A stretch of 32,402 nt of DNA from an uncultured bacterium (GTDB lineage Bacteria; Bacteroidota; Bacteroidia; Chitinophagales; CAIOSU01). The notes below the pieces were generated by a model. That model saw only the letters and a program-made list of their open reading frames with translations. It ran no database searches and was not told the origin of the DNA. The DNA lies in NCBI GenBank assembly GCA_903861055.1, contig CAIOSU010000476.1:1-32402 (forward strand), read 5' to 3'. Below are positions 7,691 to 16,488 of this stretch, piece after piece (position 1 is the first letter of the stretch; the number at the start of each line of letters is the position of its first letter). The position numbers and the translations under genes were made by a program.

Positions 7691-9268
7691 TTATTTATAC
7701 AACAATGATACTTCTTTAGATACTTCAACCAATGTTTTCTCAACCTCGTCAGTCAACTTACCGGCTTTCAATTCGGCCAATACGTTCGGGAAACGGGTCT
7801 CTAGTTGGGTAAGGTATTCGCTTTCAAAAGATTTTACCTTGTTTAGAGGTACTTCTTTCAACAAACCTTTGGTACCAGCGTAAATGATAGCAATTTGCTT
7901 CTCAACTGACATTGGAGCGTGCAAACCTTGTTTCAAGATTTCCACGTTTTTAGCACCTTTATCCAAAATGTTTTTGGTAGCAGTATCCAAGTCAGAACCG
8001 AATTTTGAGAAAGCCTCCAATTCGCGATATTGTGCCTGGTCAAGTTTCAAAGTACCAGCAACTTTTTTCATTGATTTAATCTGGGCGTTACCACCTACGC
8101 GGCTTACCGATATACCAACGTTAATAGCCGGGCGAACACCTGCGTTAAACAAGTTAGCTTCCAAGAAAATCTGACCATCGGTAATAGAGATTACGTTGGT
8201 AGGAATGTAAGCTGATACGTCGCCCGCTTGGGTTTCGATGATAGGCAATGCAGTCAATGAACCACCACCTTTCACAATGCCTTTCAACGATTCTGGTAGG
8301 TCGTTCATACTAGCGGCAATGCCATCGTTATTAATAACTTTAGCGGCACGCTCCAGCAAACGGCTGTGTAGGTAGAATACGTCGCCAGGGTATGCCTCAC
8401 GGCCTGGAGGGCGTTTCAATAGCAACGATACCTCACGGTAAGCTACTGCTTGTTTCGACAAATCATCAAATACGATCAATGCCGGACGACCGGTGTCACG
8501 GAAAAACTCGCCAATAGCTACACCAGCAAACGGTGCGTAAAACTGCATTGGAGCAGGGTCGGCAGCCGATGATGCAACAATAACGGTATATGGCATAGCA
8601 CCACGCTCCTCAAGGGTACGGGCTACGTTGGCTACGGTAGAAGCTTTTTGGCCACATGCTACATAAATGCAGTATACAGGCTCTCCACGATCGTAAAATT
8701 CTTTCTGGTTGATGATGGTATCCAGAGCAATAGCGGTTTTACCAGTTTGGCGGTCACCGATAATCAACTCACGCTGGCCACGACCTACAGGTATCATCGC
8801 ATCGATAGATTTGATACCAGTTTGCAACGGCTCAGTAACTGGCTGACGGTAGATAACACCTGGGGCTTTGCGCTCCAATGGCATCTCGTACAACTCTCCA
8901 GCAATTGGTCCTTTACCATCAATAGGCTCTCCAAGCGTGTTTACCACACGTCCGGCCATACCATCACCTACTTTGATAGAGGCAATTTTGCTAGTACGGC
9001 GCACAGTATCACCTTCTTTAATAGTATCCCAGCTACCCATCAATACAACACCCACGTTGTCTTCTTCCAGGTTTAGGGCAATAGCGCGAACGCCATTTTC
9101 GAACTCAACAAGCTCACCAGCGCGTACATGGTTCAAACCATATACACGGGCAATACCGTCGCCTACTTGTAGTACGGTACCTACTTCTTCCAGTTCTGCT
9201 TCGGTTTTGAAGTTTGATAGTTGCTCCCTAAGGATGGCACTAATCTCGTCTGGTTTTACCTCAACCAT
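7691..9268 (-). CDS. atpA: ATP synthase F1 alpha subunit
   Basis: Full-length; [20 protein letters not shown]-loop and the alpha-type C-terminus. Confidence 0.98.
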   Translation of the reverse strand: MVEVKPDEISAILREQLSNFKTEAELEEVGTVLQVGDGIARVYGLNHVRAGELVEFENGVRAIALNLEEDNVGVVLMGSWDTIKEGDTVRRTSKIASIKVGDGMAGRVVNTLGEPIDGKGPIAGELYEMPLERKAPGVIYRQPVTEPLQTGIKSIDAMIPVGRGQRELIIGDRQTGKTAIALDTIINQKEFYDRGEPVYCIYVACGQKASTVANVARTLEERGAMPYTVIVASSAADPAPMQFYAPFAGVAIGEFFRDTGRPALIVFDDLSKQAVAYREVSLLLKRPPGREAYPGDVFYLHSRLLERAAKVINNDGIAASMNDLPESLKGIVKGGGSLTALPIIETQAGDVSAYIPTNVISITDGQIFLEANLFNAGVRPAINVGISVSRVGGNAQIKSMKKVAGTLKLDQAQYRELEAFSKFGSDLDTATKNILDKGAKNVEILKQGLHAPMSVEKQIAIIYAGTKGLLKEVPLNKVKSFESEYLTQLETRFPNVLAELKAGKLTDEVEKTLVEVSKEVSLLYK

Positions 9269-9313
9269 GGAATTATAATTTTTATTTGGGTTAAATGCTT
9301 TGTTTCTACTTAC

Positions 9314-9874
9314 TCAAAATGCTTTTACAAATTGGTTTTGGCTGAAACCTTTCTCCAGCAATTCCAGCTTGTGCGACACACTGGCGTCGTATAGTTTGTC
9401 TTCGTATTGCAACACAAATCCGCCAATCAGGGTTTCGTCTACCGCAACTTTTATCTGCGCGTTTGCAATGCCTGTTTTGCTCTTCAATTTAGCCACCAAC
9501 GCATCGGTGTAGGCTTTATCGAATTGAATGGCGGTAGTAATTTTTACTGGGGTGATGTGCTTATACTTGTTGTATAACTGAATGAAGCTTTTGGCTATGT
9601 CTTCCAAATAGGCTTCACGGCCTTTTTTAACCATCAGGGTCAAAAAGGTTTTTGTGATTTTGTTGGAGTCTTTACCAAAAATAGCATCTACTACTTTGTG
9701 CTTTTTCTCGGTGTTGATGATGGGGTTTTTCAACATCACCTTCAACTCGCGGCTGGCGCCAATAACGGCAGCCACCTGCTTCATATCCGCAAACACCTCT
9801 TCCACTTGGCCTAACTCTAGTGAAAGGTCAAACAACGATTTGGCATAGCGCGATGCTAAACGAATTGCCGACAT
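9314..9874 (-). CDS. atpH: ATP synthase F1 delta subunit
   Basis: ASRYAKSLFDLSLELGQVEEV N-terminus and GGFVLQYEDKLYDASVSHKLELL C-terminus; operon position. Confidence 0.95.
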   Translation of the reverse strand: MSAIRLASRYAKSLFDLSLELGQVEEVFADMKQVAAVIGASRELKVMLKNPIINTEKKHKVVDAIFGKDSNKITKTFLTLMVKKGREAYLEDIAKSFIQLYNKYKHITPVKITTAIQFDKAYTDALVAKLKSKTGIANAQIKVAVDETLIGGFVLQYEDKLYDASVSHKLELLEKGFSQNQFVKAF

Positions 9875-9875
9875 A

Positions 9876-10370
9876 TTAGTTCAGTTTCAGGTCATCCACC
9901 AACTCGGCTGCATAGCTCTGTTGTTTCTGTGGGTCAGAAAATTCTTTCTTCAATACTTTCTCTGCAATTTCCAAGGCCATTTTACCGGCATAGTTTTTCA
10001 CTTCGGTAAGGGCAGCCATTTTTTGGTTCTCAATTTCGCGAGAGGCATCGGCCACTTTCTTATTGAACTCTACACCGGCTTTCTCTTTAGCGTCGGCAAT
10101 CAGCTTATCGCCAACGGCTTTGGCTTCTTTGATGATGATGGCGCGCTCTTCACGGGCCTCATTTAGCAAACGCTCGTTGTTAGCACTAAGTGCAGCCATT
10201 TCGGCGCGGGCTTTCTCGGCTTGCAACACTGCATCTGTAATGCGGTGCTCACGCTCTTTTACTGAAGTAAGAATTGGGGTCCACGCAAACTTGCGCAACA
10301 AAACCAACAAAAGTAAGAAGGCAACTGTTGCCCAAAACACCAAACCTATCGAGGGGGTTAATAACTCCAT
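9876..10370 (-). CDS. atpF: ATP synthase F0 b subunit
   Basis: Single N-terminal TM (GLVFWATVAFLLLLVLLRKFAWTPI) and a long charged helix; operon position. Confidence 0.95.
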   Translation of the reverse strand: MELLTPSIGLVFWATVAFLLLLVLLRKFAWTPILTSVKEREHRITDAVLQAEKARAEMAALSANNERLLNEAREERAIIIKEAKAVGDKLIADAKEKAGVEFNKKVADASREIENQKMAALTEVKNYAGKMALEIAEKVLKKEFSDPQKQQSYAAELVDDLKLN

Positions 10371-10379
10371 GATGGATAT

Positions 10380-10463
10380 TTTTCGATTTTTGACTGACGA
10401 TTTTCGATTTGATCTTTTTGATTAACAATCGCCAATCAAAAATACTTAAATCGTAAATTAAAA
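10380..10463. repeat. 84-bp heptamer-phased array with dyad symmetry, between atpE and atpF
   Basis: TTTTCGA TTTTTGA CTGACGA TTTTCGA TTTGATC TTTTTGA TTAACAA TCGCCAA TCAAAAA TACTTAA ATCGTAA ATTAAAA. Contains a perfect 9-bp IR, TTTTTGATT (10415-10423) / AATCAAAAA (10434-10442). Confidence 0.6.
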
Positions 10464-10470
10464 GTGGGTA

Positions 10471-10497
10471 GGGTCTGCAACCAACCGTTGCAGACCC
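10471..10497 (-). promoter_or_regulatory. intercistronic stem-loop downstream of atpE (attenuator or mRNA-stabilising hairpin)
   Basis: GGGTCTGCAAC-caacc-GTTGCAGACCC: perfect 11-bp stem with a 5-nt loop, 12 bp after the atpE stop. Confidence 0.8.
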
Positions 10498-10508
10498 TTA
10501 ACCATTTT

Positions 10509-10754
<246 letters not shown>

Positions 10755-10760
10755 TCAAAC

Positions 10761-11945
10761 TCAATGGTGTGCTTCAGCGCCGTGCTCGTGGCCATGGTCG
10801 TGCTCAGCAACGGCCATTCCGATAAACAAAGCAGAAAGCAACGTAAATATATATGCTTGCAATGCCGCAACCAACAACTCCAATGTACTCATAAATACCA
10901 CAAAAGGTATTGATACAAAGCCCATGTATGCGGTTTTGAAAATAAATATCAAAGCAATCAAAGCCAATATCAAAATGTGGCCTGCTGCAATGTTTGCAAA
11001 CAAACGCATCATCAAAGCAAAAGGCTTAGTAAGCGTACCTATTAACTCAATAACCGCCAATATAGGACGAATAACAACTGGCACGCCTGGCATCCAGAAA
11101 ATGTGCATCCAGTAGTCTTTGTTGCCACTAACAGTAGTAATAACATAAGTGATAACGGCCAATACAAAAGTTATAGAGATGTTACCGGTTACGTTTGAAC
11201 CACCTGGGAAGAAAGGAACTAAACCCATTAGGTTGTTTATCCAGATAAAGAAGAATACGGTAAGCAGATAAGGTAGGTATTTGCCATACTTTTTCTCGCC
11301 AATGTTGGGTATTGCTATCTCATCGCGTACGAAAACAACTAAGGGCTCCAAGAAGGCACCAATACCACGGGCAACACCGTTTTTGTCGTATGAGCGGGCA
11401 ACCGCACCAAACAGCAACAACAACAACAACATGGAAACGAAAATAGAAGCGACGTTGCGAGTTATGCTAAAATCAAGGGGTTTGGCGTTATTAGGGTAGC
11501 CATGAGCTACATCGGCATGCGCATCAACTGGTAGGGCTTCGTCTTGTTCGCCAGAGATCAAATCAAGTTCTTCAGCTACTTCGTTACCAACAATAGGCTC
11601 TTCATGACCAAAGTCTAATTTGCCATGCTCATCGGCTATATAGATAACACCGTGGTACTTTAAGTATTTGCCTTTGGCTAGCACTTGAGCGTTATCGTCG
11701 TGATGGAACTCACTAGACATAAAGAAATCCAAACCTGAGCCTGGAACGTACAAAATAACTGGAAGCGGAATGGAAAAATGACCAGCTACGTGCCAATCGT
11801 GGGCATCACTGATGTGGTGCATGATCATTTCTTTGGCGTCAAACTCAGCTTCTGCGAGTTCGCCAGCCTTTACAGTACTAACTTGAAATAGACCGAATAC
11901 GGCTAAAACCAGCGTAAATATTGAAAAGTTACTCTTATTCATCAC
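10761..11945 (-). CDS. atpB: ATP synthase F0 a subunit with long N-terminal extension
   Basis: C-terminal half carries subunit a motifs (ELIGTLTKPFALMMRLFANIAAGHILI). N-terminal signal-like segment and His-rich extension. Confidence 0.95.
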   Translation of the reverse strand: MMNKSNFSIFTLVLAVFGLFQVSTVKAGELAEAEFDAKEMIMHHISDAHDWHVAGHFSIPLPVILYVPGSGLDFFMSSEFHHDDNAQVLAKGKYLKYHGVIYIADEHGKLDFGHEEPIVGNEVAEELDLISGEQDEALPVDAHADVAHGYPNNAKPLDFSITRNVASIFVSMLLLLLLFGAVARSYDKNGVARGIGAFLEPLVVFVRDEIAIPNIGEKKYGKYLPYLLTVFFFIWINNLMGLVPFFPGGSNVTGNISITFVLAVITYVITTVSGNKDYWMHIFWMPGVPVVIRPILAVIELIGTLTKPFALMMRLFANIAAGHILILALIALIFIFKTAYMGFVSIPFVVFMSTLELLVAALQAYIFTLLSALFIGMAVAEHDHGHEHGAEAHH

Positions 11946-11976
11946 GGAACCGGACGTACTTTTTCTAAATCCGCTG

Positions 11977-11984
11977 CAAAGATA
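11977..11984 (-). promoter_or_regulatory. candidate Bacteroidota -7 element for the atp operon
   Basis: Minus strand reads TATCTTTG (TAnnTTTG), about 31 nt upstream of the atpB ATG. The -33 element is weak. Confidence 0.5.
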
Positions 11985-12200
11985 GTTACTTTTCGGGTAT
12001 GGAAAAAACTATTTTCCAATTGGTTACAGAAGAATAGATGTTAATACTAAAGTACTGGTACAGGGCACCCCGTTTGTGAAACCAAAAGCCTTAGTTTATT
12101 CTCCTCTAAAAACCTTATATTGTAAGAAAACTGGATAAAACCACATGCATCTTGTGGATATCAACTTAGCTAACGTTGGGTTGGTAACTATTAAAAAAGC

Positions 12201-12208
12201 TATTTTTG
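12201..12208 (+). promoter_or_regulatory. candidate -7 element for the OmpA-family gene
   Basis: TATTTTTG (TAnnTTTG), 20 nt upstream of ATG 12229. It supports that start over 12145. Confidence 0.4.
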
Positions 12209-12228
12209 ACTCACCAAAACCATTTACT

Positions 12229-14523
12229 ATGAAGAAAAGTCTACTATTGACTTTAAGGTTGTTTACCCAAATTATACTATTGGCTATGGCCAATACCATC
12301 CAAGCCCAGCAATATCTGGGGTTTACAAACAGCAACTATTCGGGTGTACACGGGTTGCTACTACAACCCGCCTCGGTTGTTGACAATAGAATGAAATTCG
12401 ATCTCAATTTGGTGAGCTTTCAAGGCACTTTCTCAAACAATTATGTTAGCCTGCGTGCCAAAGACCTAAGGACCAATTATGATGAGAATGCCGATTTTCA
12501 GGATACCTACCTGCGCATTAAGGAAAACAGCAACAACAAGTATGTTTATTTAAACTTGGATGTGCTGGGCCCCTCATTCTCTTTCAATATCGGCCATAAA
12601 AACGCGGTGGCCTTTACTTCCCGCTTTCGTACCACCGTTAACCTTGATAATGTAACACCCGAGCTGGCGCGGCTATCGTGGGAAGGGTTGGATTATCCGC
12701 AACTTTGGCAACAAAACTTGGGCAACCAGCGACTTAGTGCACAATATATGAGTTGGGCCGAGTATGGCATTACCTATGGTCGCGAGATTTTCCAAATTGG
12801 CAGACACTACTTAAAAGGAGCCGTAACTGCCAAGTTATTGCAAGGTATGGGCGCTGCTTATTTGTTTGTTGACGACCTATCATACAATTTCACTAACGAC
12901 GATACGTTGTCGCTTTTTGATAGTGATGTTAAGTACGGACACAGTACTAACTTTGATTTTAATACCGATGGCGTTGAGTATAAATTCATATCGGACCCTA
13001 CCGTTGGGTTCGATATGGGCTTTGTTTACGAGTTCCGTAAAAAAGAAGAAACCTACACCTATGACATGGACGGCAAAACCGGCTTGTACCGTAAAGACAA
13101 AAACAAGTATAAGCTAAAAATTGGCTTCTCTATTCTGGATATCGGAAGGGTGCGCTTTAAGAAAGGTGACATTAGCGCCAACTTCAACGCTAACATAAAC
13201 GACTATGATATTAGCGAATTTAATGTAGGCTCTATCGAAGATTTTAACGATACCCTTGCCAAGAACTTCCTCTTTACACAAACCACAGGCGAGACCTTTA
13301 CTATGAGGTTGCCCACCGCCATGAGTTTTCAAGTAGACTATAATATTTGGAAAGGCTTTTATGCCAACTTTACAGCCTTCGGCTCATTCCGACGCAAAAA
13401 CCTGGAAAGCAAATTGCGCCAACAGAGCACCTTTAGCATTACCCCGCGTTTTGAGCACAAATGGTTCGATTTTGCAGTACCATTCAGCGTTAATACAGAT
13501 AAACAAGTAATGTTGGGTAGCGCTATTCGCTTAGGCGTATTGTTTTTTGGCACTAACAATTTGCTGGGTTTAGCTAGCAATAGTGTTTACGGTGCCGATT
13601 TTTATATGGGCTTGAAGGTACCGATACCTTATGGCAAACCTAAGGATAGGGACAAGGATAAAGTAAGCAATCGAAAAGACAATTGCCCTAAAAATGCTGG
13701 TGTTTGGGAGTTTGCTGGCTGCCCCGATTCCGATTCCGATGGCTTACCCGACGACCAAGACCAATGCCCTAATGAGTTTGGCCCGAAAGACAACAAAGGT
13801 TGCCCTTATCCTGACCTGGATGGCGACGGTATTGTGAATGCCGAAGATGGTTGCCCGAACGAATTTGGCCCGAAAGACAACAAAGGCTGCCCATGGGGTG
13901 ATAAAGACGGCGATGGCCTGACAGATAACGTGGACAATTGCCCAGATGTGGCCGGACCGCGTGAAAATGTTGGTTGCCCTTGGGGAGACCGCGATAAGGA
14001 TGGCGTGCTTGATAACGTAGACCGTTGCCCTGATGAAGCTGGTGCTAGGGATAATGCTGGTTGCCCTTGGGGCGATTTGGACGGCGATGGCGTGTTGGAT
14101 AATGTAGACGAATGCCCTAAAACCCCAGGTCCTGCCGATAACGCCGGTTGTCCTCACCTTAAAGCTGCCGAAGCAGAGATTGTTAAACGTGCCTTCGACA
14201 ACCTAGAGTTTGAAACGGGCAAAGCCATTATCAAGCAATCATCGTTTGCTACGCTTACCGATTTGGCACAATTCCTTATTGAGAACCCGAGTTACAAACT
14301 GGTTATAGCTGGCCACACAGATGATGTAGGTAGCGATGAGTTGAACATGAAGCTAAGCAAAGCCCGCGGTGAAGCGGTTGCCAAAGCCATGACCGAGCGT
14401 GGTGTGAAAGCCGAACAACTAATTGTAGAGTATTTTGGCGAAACCCAGCCGATAGCTACCAACGCTACTGCCGAAGGCCGCGCTAAAAACCGCAGGGTAG
14501 AGATGAATATTAAGTTTGAGTAA
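12229..14523 (+). CDS. outer-membrane protein: DUF5723-like beta-barrel region, thrombospondin type 3 repeats, C-terminal OmpA peptidoglycan-binding domain
   Basis: Signal-like MKKSLLLTLRLFTQIILLAMANTIQAQ; DxDxDG..DxxDxCP repeats; OmpA motif VIAGHTDDVGSDELNMKLSKARGEAVAKAM and GRAKNRRVEM. Confidence 0.88.
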   Translation: MKKSLLLTLRLFTQIILLAMANTIQAQQYLGFTNSNYSGVHGLLLQPASVVDNRMKFDLNLVSFQGTFSNNYVSLRAKDLRTNYDENADFQDTYLRIKENSNNKYVYLNLDVLGPSFSFNIGHKNAVAFTSRFRTTVNLDNVTPELARLSWEGLDYPQLWQQNLGNQRLSAQYMSWAEYGITYGREIFQIGRHYLKGAVTAKLLQGMGAAYLFVDDLSYNFTNDDTLSLFDSDVKYGHSTNFDFNTDGVEYKFISDPTVGFDMGFVYEFRKKEETYTYDMDGKTGLYRKDKNKYKLKIGFSILDIGRVRFKKGDISANFNANINDYDISEFNVGSIEDFNDTLAKNFLFTQTTGETFTMRLPTAMSFQVDYNIWKGFYANFTAFGSFRRKNLESKLRQQSTFSITPRFEHKWFDFAVPFSVNTDKQVMLGSAIRLGVLFFGTNNLLGLASNSVYGADFYMGLKVPIPYGKPKDRDKDKVSNRKDNCPKNAGVWEFAGCPDSDSDGLPDDQDQCPNEFGPKDNKGCPYPDLDGDGIVNAEDGCPNEFGPKDNKGCPWGDKDGDGLTDNVDNCPDVAGPRENVGCPWGDRDKDGVLDNVDRCPDEAGARDNAGCPWGDLDGDGVLDNVDECPKTPGPADNAGCPHLKAAEAEIVKRAFDNLEFETGKAIIKQSSFATLTDLAQFLIENPSYKLVIAGHTDDVGSDELNMKLSKARGEAVAKAMTERGVKAEQLIVEYFGETQPIATNATAEGRAKNRRVEMNIKFE
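13640..14155 (+). repeat. in-frame TSP3 calcium-binding repeat block (about six units of 27-29 aa)
   Basis: DRDKDKVSNRKDNCP...GCP, DSDSDGLPDDQDQCP...GCP, DLDGDGIVNAEDGCP...GCP, DKDGDGLTDNVDNCP...GCP, DRDKDGVLDNVDRCP...GCP, DLDGDGVLDNVDECP...GCP. Confidence 0.85.
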
Positions 14524-14547
14524 CCAATATTTGTGCTGAAACTAAAC

Positions 14548-14580
14548 AGGGGACCGAAACATGCGTTTCGGTCCCCTCTT
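14548..14580. terminator. bidirectional terminator hairpin between convergent genes
   Basis: AGGGGACCGAAAC-ATGC-GTTTCGGTCCCCT, perfect 13-bp stem, followed on + by CTTATTT. Confidence 0.85.
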
Positions 14581-14614
14581 ATTTACACCTTTGCCCATAG
14601 TGTTTGCGCCAATG

Positions 14615-16480
14615 TTATGACGACCGGTGACCAACTTGGTGATACGTTTTTACGTGCGGGCCTAAGAATAAGCGTGCATACATACGTATCAATGCCAAGC
14701 CTGAGAAAATAAAGCTCATTGAAACGAACAGGGCCAAGAAAAACTGGTCGATTTGAATGTGGCTATACAGCAAATCTTCGCCCAAGAAAGTAGTGGTAAT
14801 TGGGAAACCTGCCAAGCCCAAGCAGCTTAACAAAAATACTCCCGAAAGTTTCTCATACTCATAACTATGACCATAGAAACCATTAAGGTCGGTGCCTGGC
14901 TCGCGCTTAAGCAAGTAACGCAAACTAACATAACCCACAATTGCAGATACTACCACACCACTTAAGTATATGGCCGTGTGCGAGTAATCGAACAGCTCAT
15001 TGTATAACACTGCCAAGGCTATCCAAAAATGACTGAACACCACTAGCCACCAGCTGTTAACTGGGTTTTTTCGCTCTACAAATGCCCTTAGTATCATCAA
15101 AAAACCAATCATTGCAAAGGTGGTAGGTAGCATACTCAATACCCAAGCTGACAAATATTGTTGGTTGTGGTAAAAGAAAATACCTGCAGCGTAAATGGGT
15201 AATAGGCCCAACGCAATTTTAATGTTGAAAAAGCTAAACAAACGGCCTAATTTTTTAAACGGATTCCAAAGAAAACGGAACATAAAACTATCCAAATGCC
15301 ATTCACGCACACTGAATACATACAGCGAGTATTTTATCTTGGTCAACCAAGCCGGGTCTTGCTTCGGGGTAGATGGCATATAGTTGAAAAACTTCTCGCG
15401 GATGAGGTAAGTAACCACCGATGGAGAAACCAACAACTGGTAGCTTCGCAAAAACGCATTGCTAGCAAAGTGAATTAGGGCCAAGGTTTCGAGCCCTAGA
15501 GCCACCTCGATAAAAATGATACCGATTTGCGCTGCCGACGAATAGGCCACTTGCGACTTGATAGAGGACTGCACCCTGCCTGAGAAAGTGGCGGCTATAC
15601 TAGTAGCTAAACCCAACAGTCCAATTAAAACGCGAATGCCGACCAAATGCTCCCAAAAAGAGAACGTGCGCAGCAGCACAAACACACCTATATGAACCGA
15701 TAAGGAACTGTAAAATATAGCGCTCGATGGGGTAGGCCCCTCCATAGCACGCGGTAACCAAGATGTAAAAGGAAACTGAGCCGATTTCACGGCTGCGCTA
15801 AGCAAAATCATAAACGAGATAAGCACGCTTAGGTACAAATGCTCGTTTAAGGTGTGGTCAACCATGTCGTAGTTGTTCAGCTCAGCAAAGGTGATATTAT
15901 GGTGCCACAAGTGATGGCTCATCCACATAGCCAGTATCATACCAATGTCGCCAAGGCGATAGATGGAGAATACCTTGAAGGCATTTCGCACAGGCAAATA
16001 ACGGTCTCGGTAAAAGGCAATGAGCAAAAACGACGAAACACCGAGAATTTCCCAACCAATAAAAAGCGTCTCGAAATTGCCGGAGAAGATGGTAATGTTG
16101 TAACCCAGATAAAAGAACAAAACCGTATTGAAAAACCTACGATAGCCTTTCTCGCGGTGCAAATAGTATTGGCTATAAGTAGCTATAAGAAACGTAAGTA
16201 TGGCCCCCACCAATAGGTAGGTAGCGGTTACTTTATCAAAGTATAAATCGATAAAAAACTCGTAATGCCCTGATTGGTAAATAGATTGCTCTTTAATATT
16301 GAGCGTAGGGAATTTGGCAATAACCCAATAAACTAAAAAAACCAATGTGCTAAATAGCTGCATGCCGGTGGCAAATACAGCCACCCCAGAAATCAGTTTC
16401 TCGTTTTTTTCGGGTATAAGCAGGCTCGTAACAAAGCCCACAAAAGGTATTATTATGAATAAGGCAAGAATCGTGTCCAT
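14615..16480 (-). CDS. dabB: DabB-type proton-conducting membrane transporter (NuoL/MrpA-like) paired with DabA
   Basis: NuoL-like antiporter core (GWEILGVSSFLLIAFYRDR, AVKSAQFPFTSWLPRAMEGPTPSSAIFYSS), 8 nt downstream of a DUF2309 gene. No other complex I genes nearby. Confidence 0.82.
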   Translation of the reverse strand: MDTILALFIIIPFVGFVTSLLIPEKNEKLISGVAVFATGMQLFSTLVFLVYWVIAKFPTLNIKEQSIYQSGHYEFFIDLYFDKVTATYLLVGAILTFLIATYSQYYLHREKGYRRFFNTVLFFYLGYNITIFSGNFETLFIGWEILGVSSFLLIAFYRDRYLPVRNAFKVFSIYRLGDIGMILAMWMSHHLWHHNITFAELNNYDMVDHTLNEHLYLSVLISFMILLSAAVKSAQFPFTSWLPRAMEGPTPSSAIFYSSLSVHIGVFVLLRTFSFWEHLVGIRVLIGLLGLATSIAATFSGRVQSSIKSQVAYSSAAQIGIIFIEVALGLETLALIHFASNAFLRSYQLLVSPSVVTYLIREKFFNYMPSTPKQDPAWLTKIKYSLYVFSVREWHLDSFMFRFLWNPFKKLGRLFSFFNIKIALGLLPIYAAGIFFYHNQQYLSAWVLSMLPTTFAMIGFLMILRAFVERKNPVNSWWLVVFSHFWIALAVLYNELFDYSHTAIYLSGVVVSAIVGYVSLRYLLKREPGTDLNGFYGHSYEYEKLSGVFLLSCLGLAGFPITTTFLGEDLLYSHIQIDQFFLALFVSMSFIFSGLALIRMYARLFLGPHVKTYHQVGHRSS

Positions 16481-16488
16481 GGGTAGGG

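Noticed and set aside
8648-9278. 142-aa and 136-aa + strand ORFs opposite atpA
   Set aside because: Antisense shadow of atpA with no independent evidence of translation.
10380-10463. CRISPR-like array
   Set aside because: Units are contiguous 7-mers with no spacers and no cas genes nearby.
13744-14157. 137-aa antisense ORF across the TSP3 repeats
   Set aside because: Shadow ORF from repetitive GC-richer codons opposite a clearly conserved coding region; no family signal.
14615-16480. Complex I subunit NuoL
   Set aside because: No nuo genes adjacent; the partner is DUF2309, so the DabB-type assignment is preferred.
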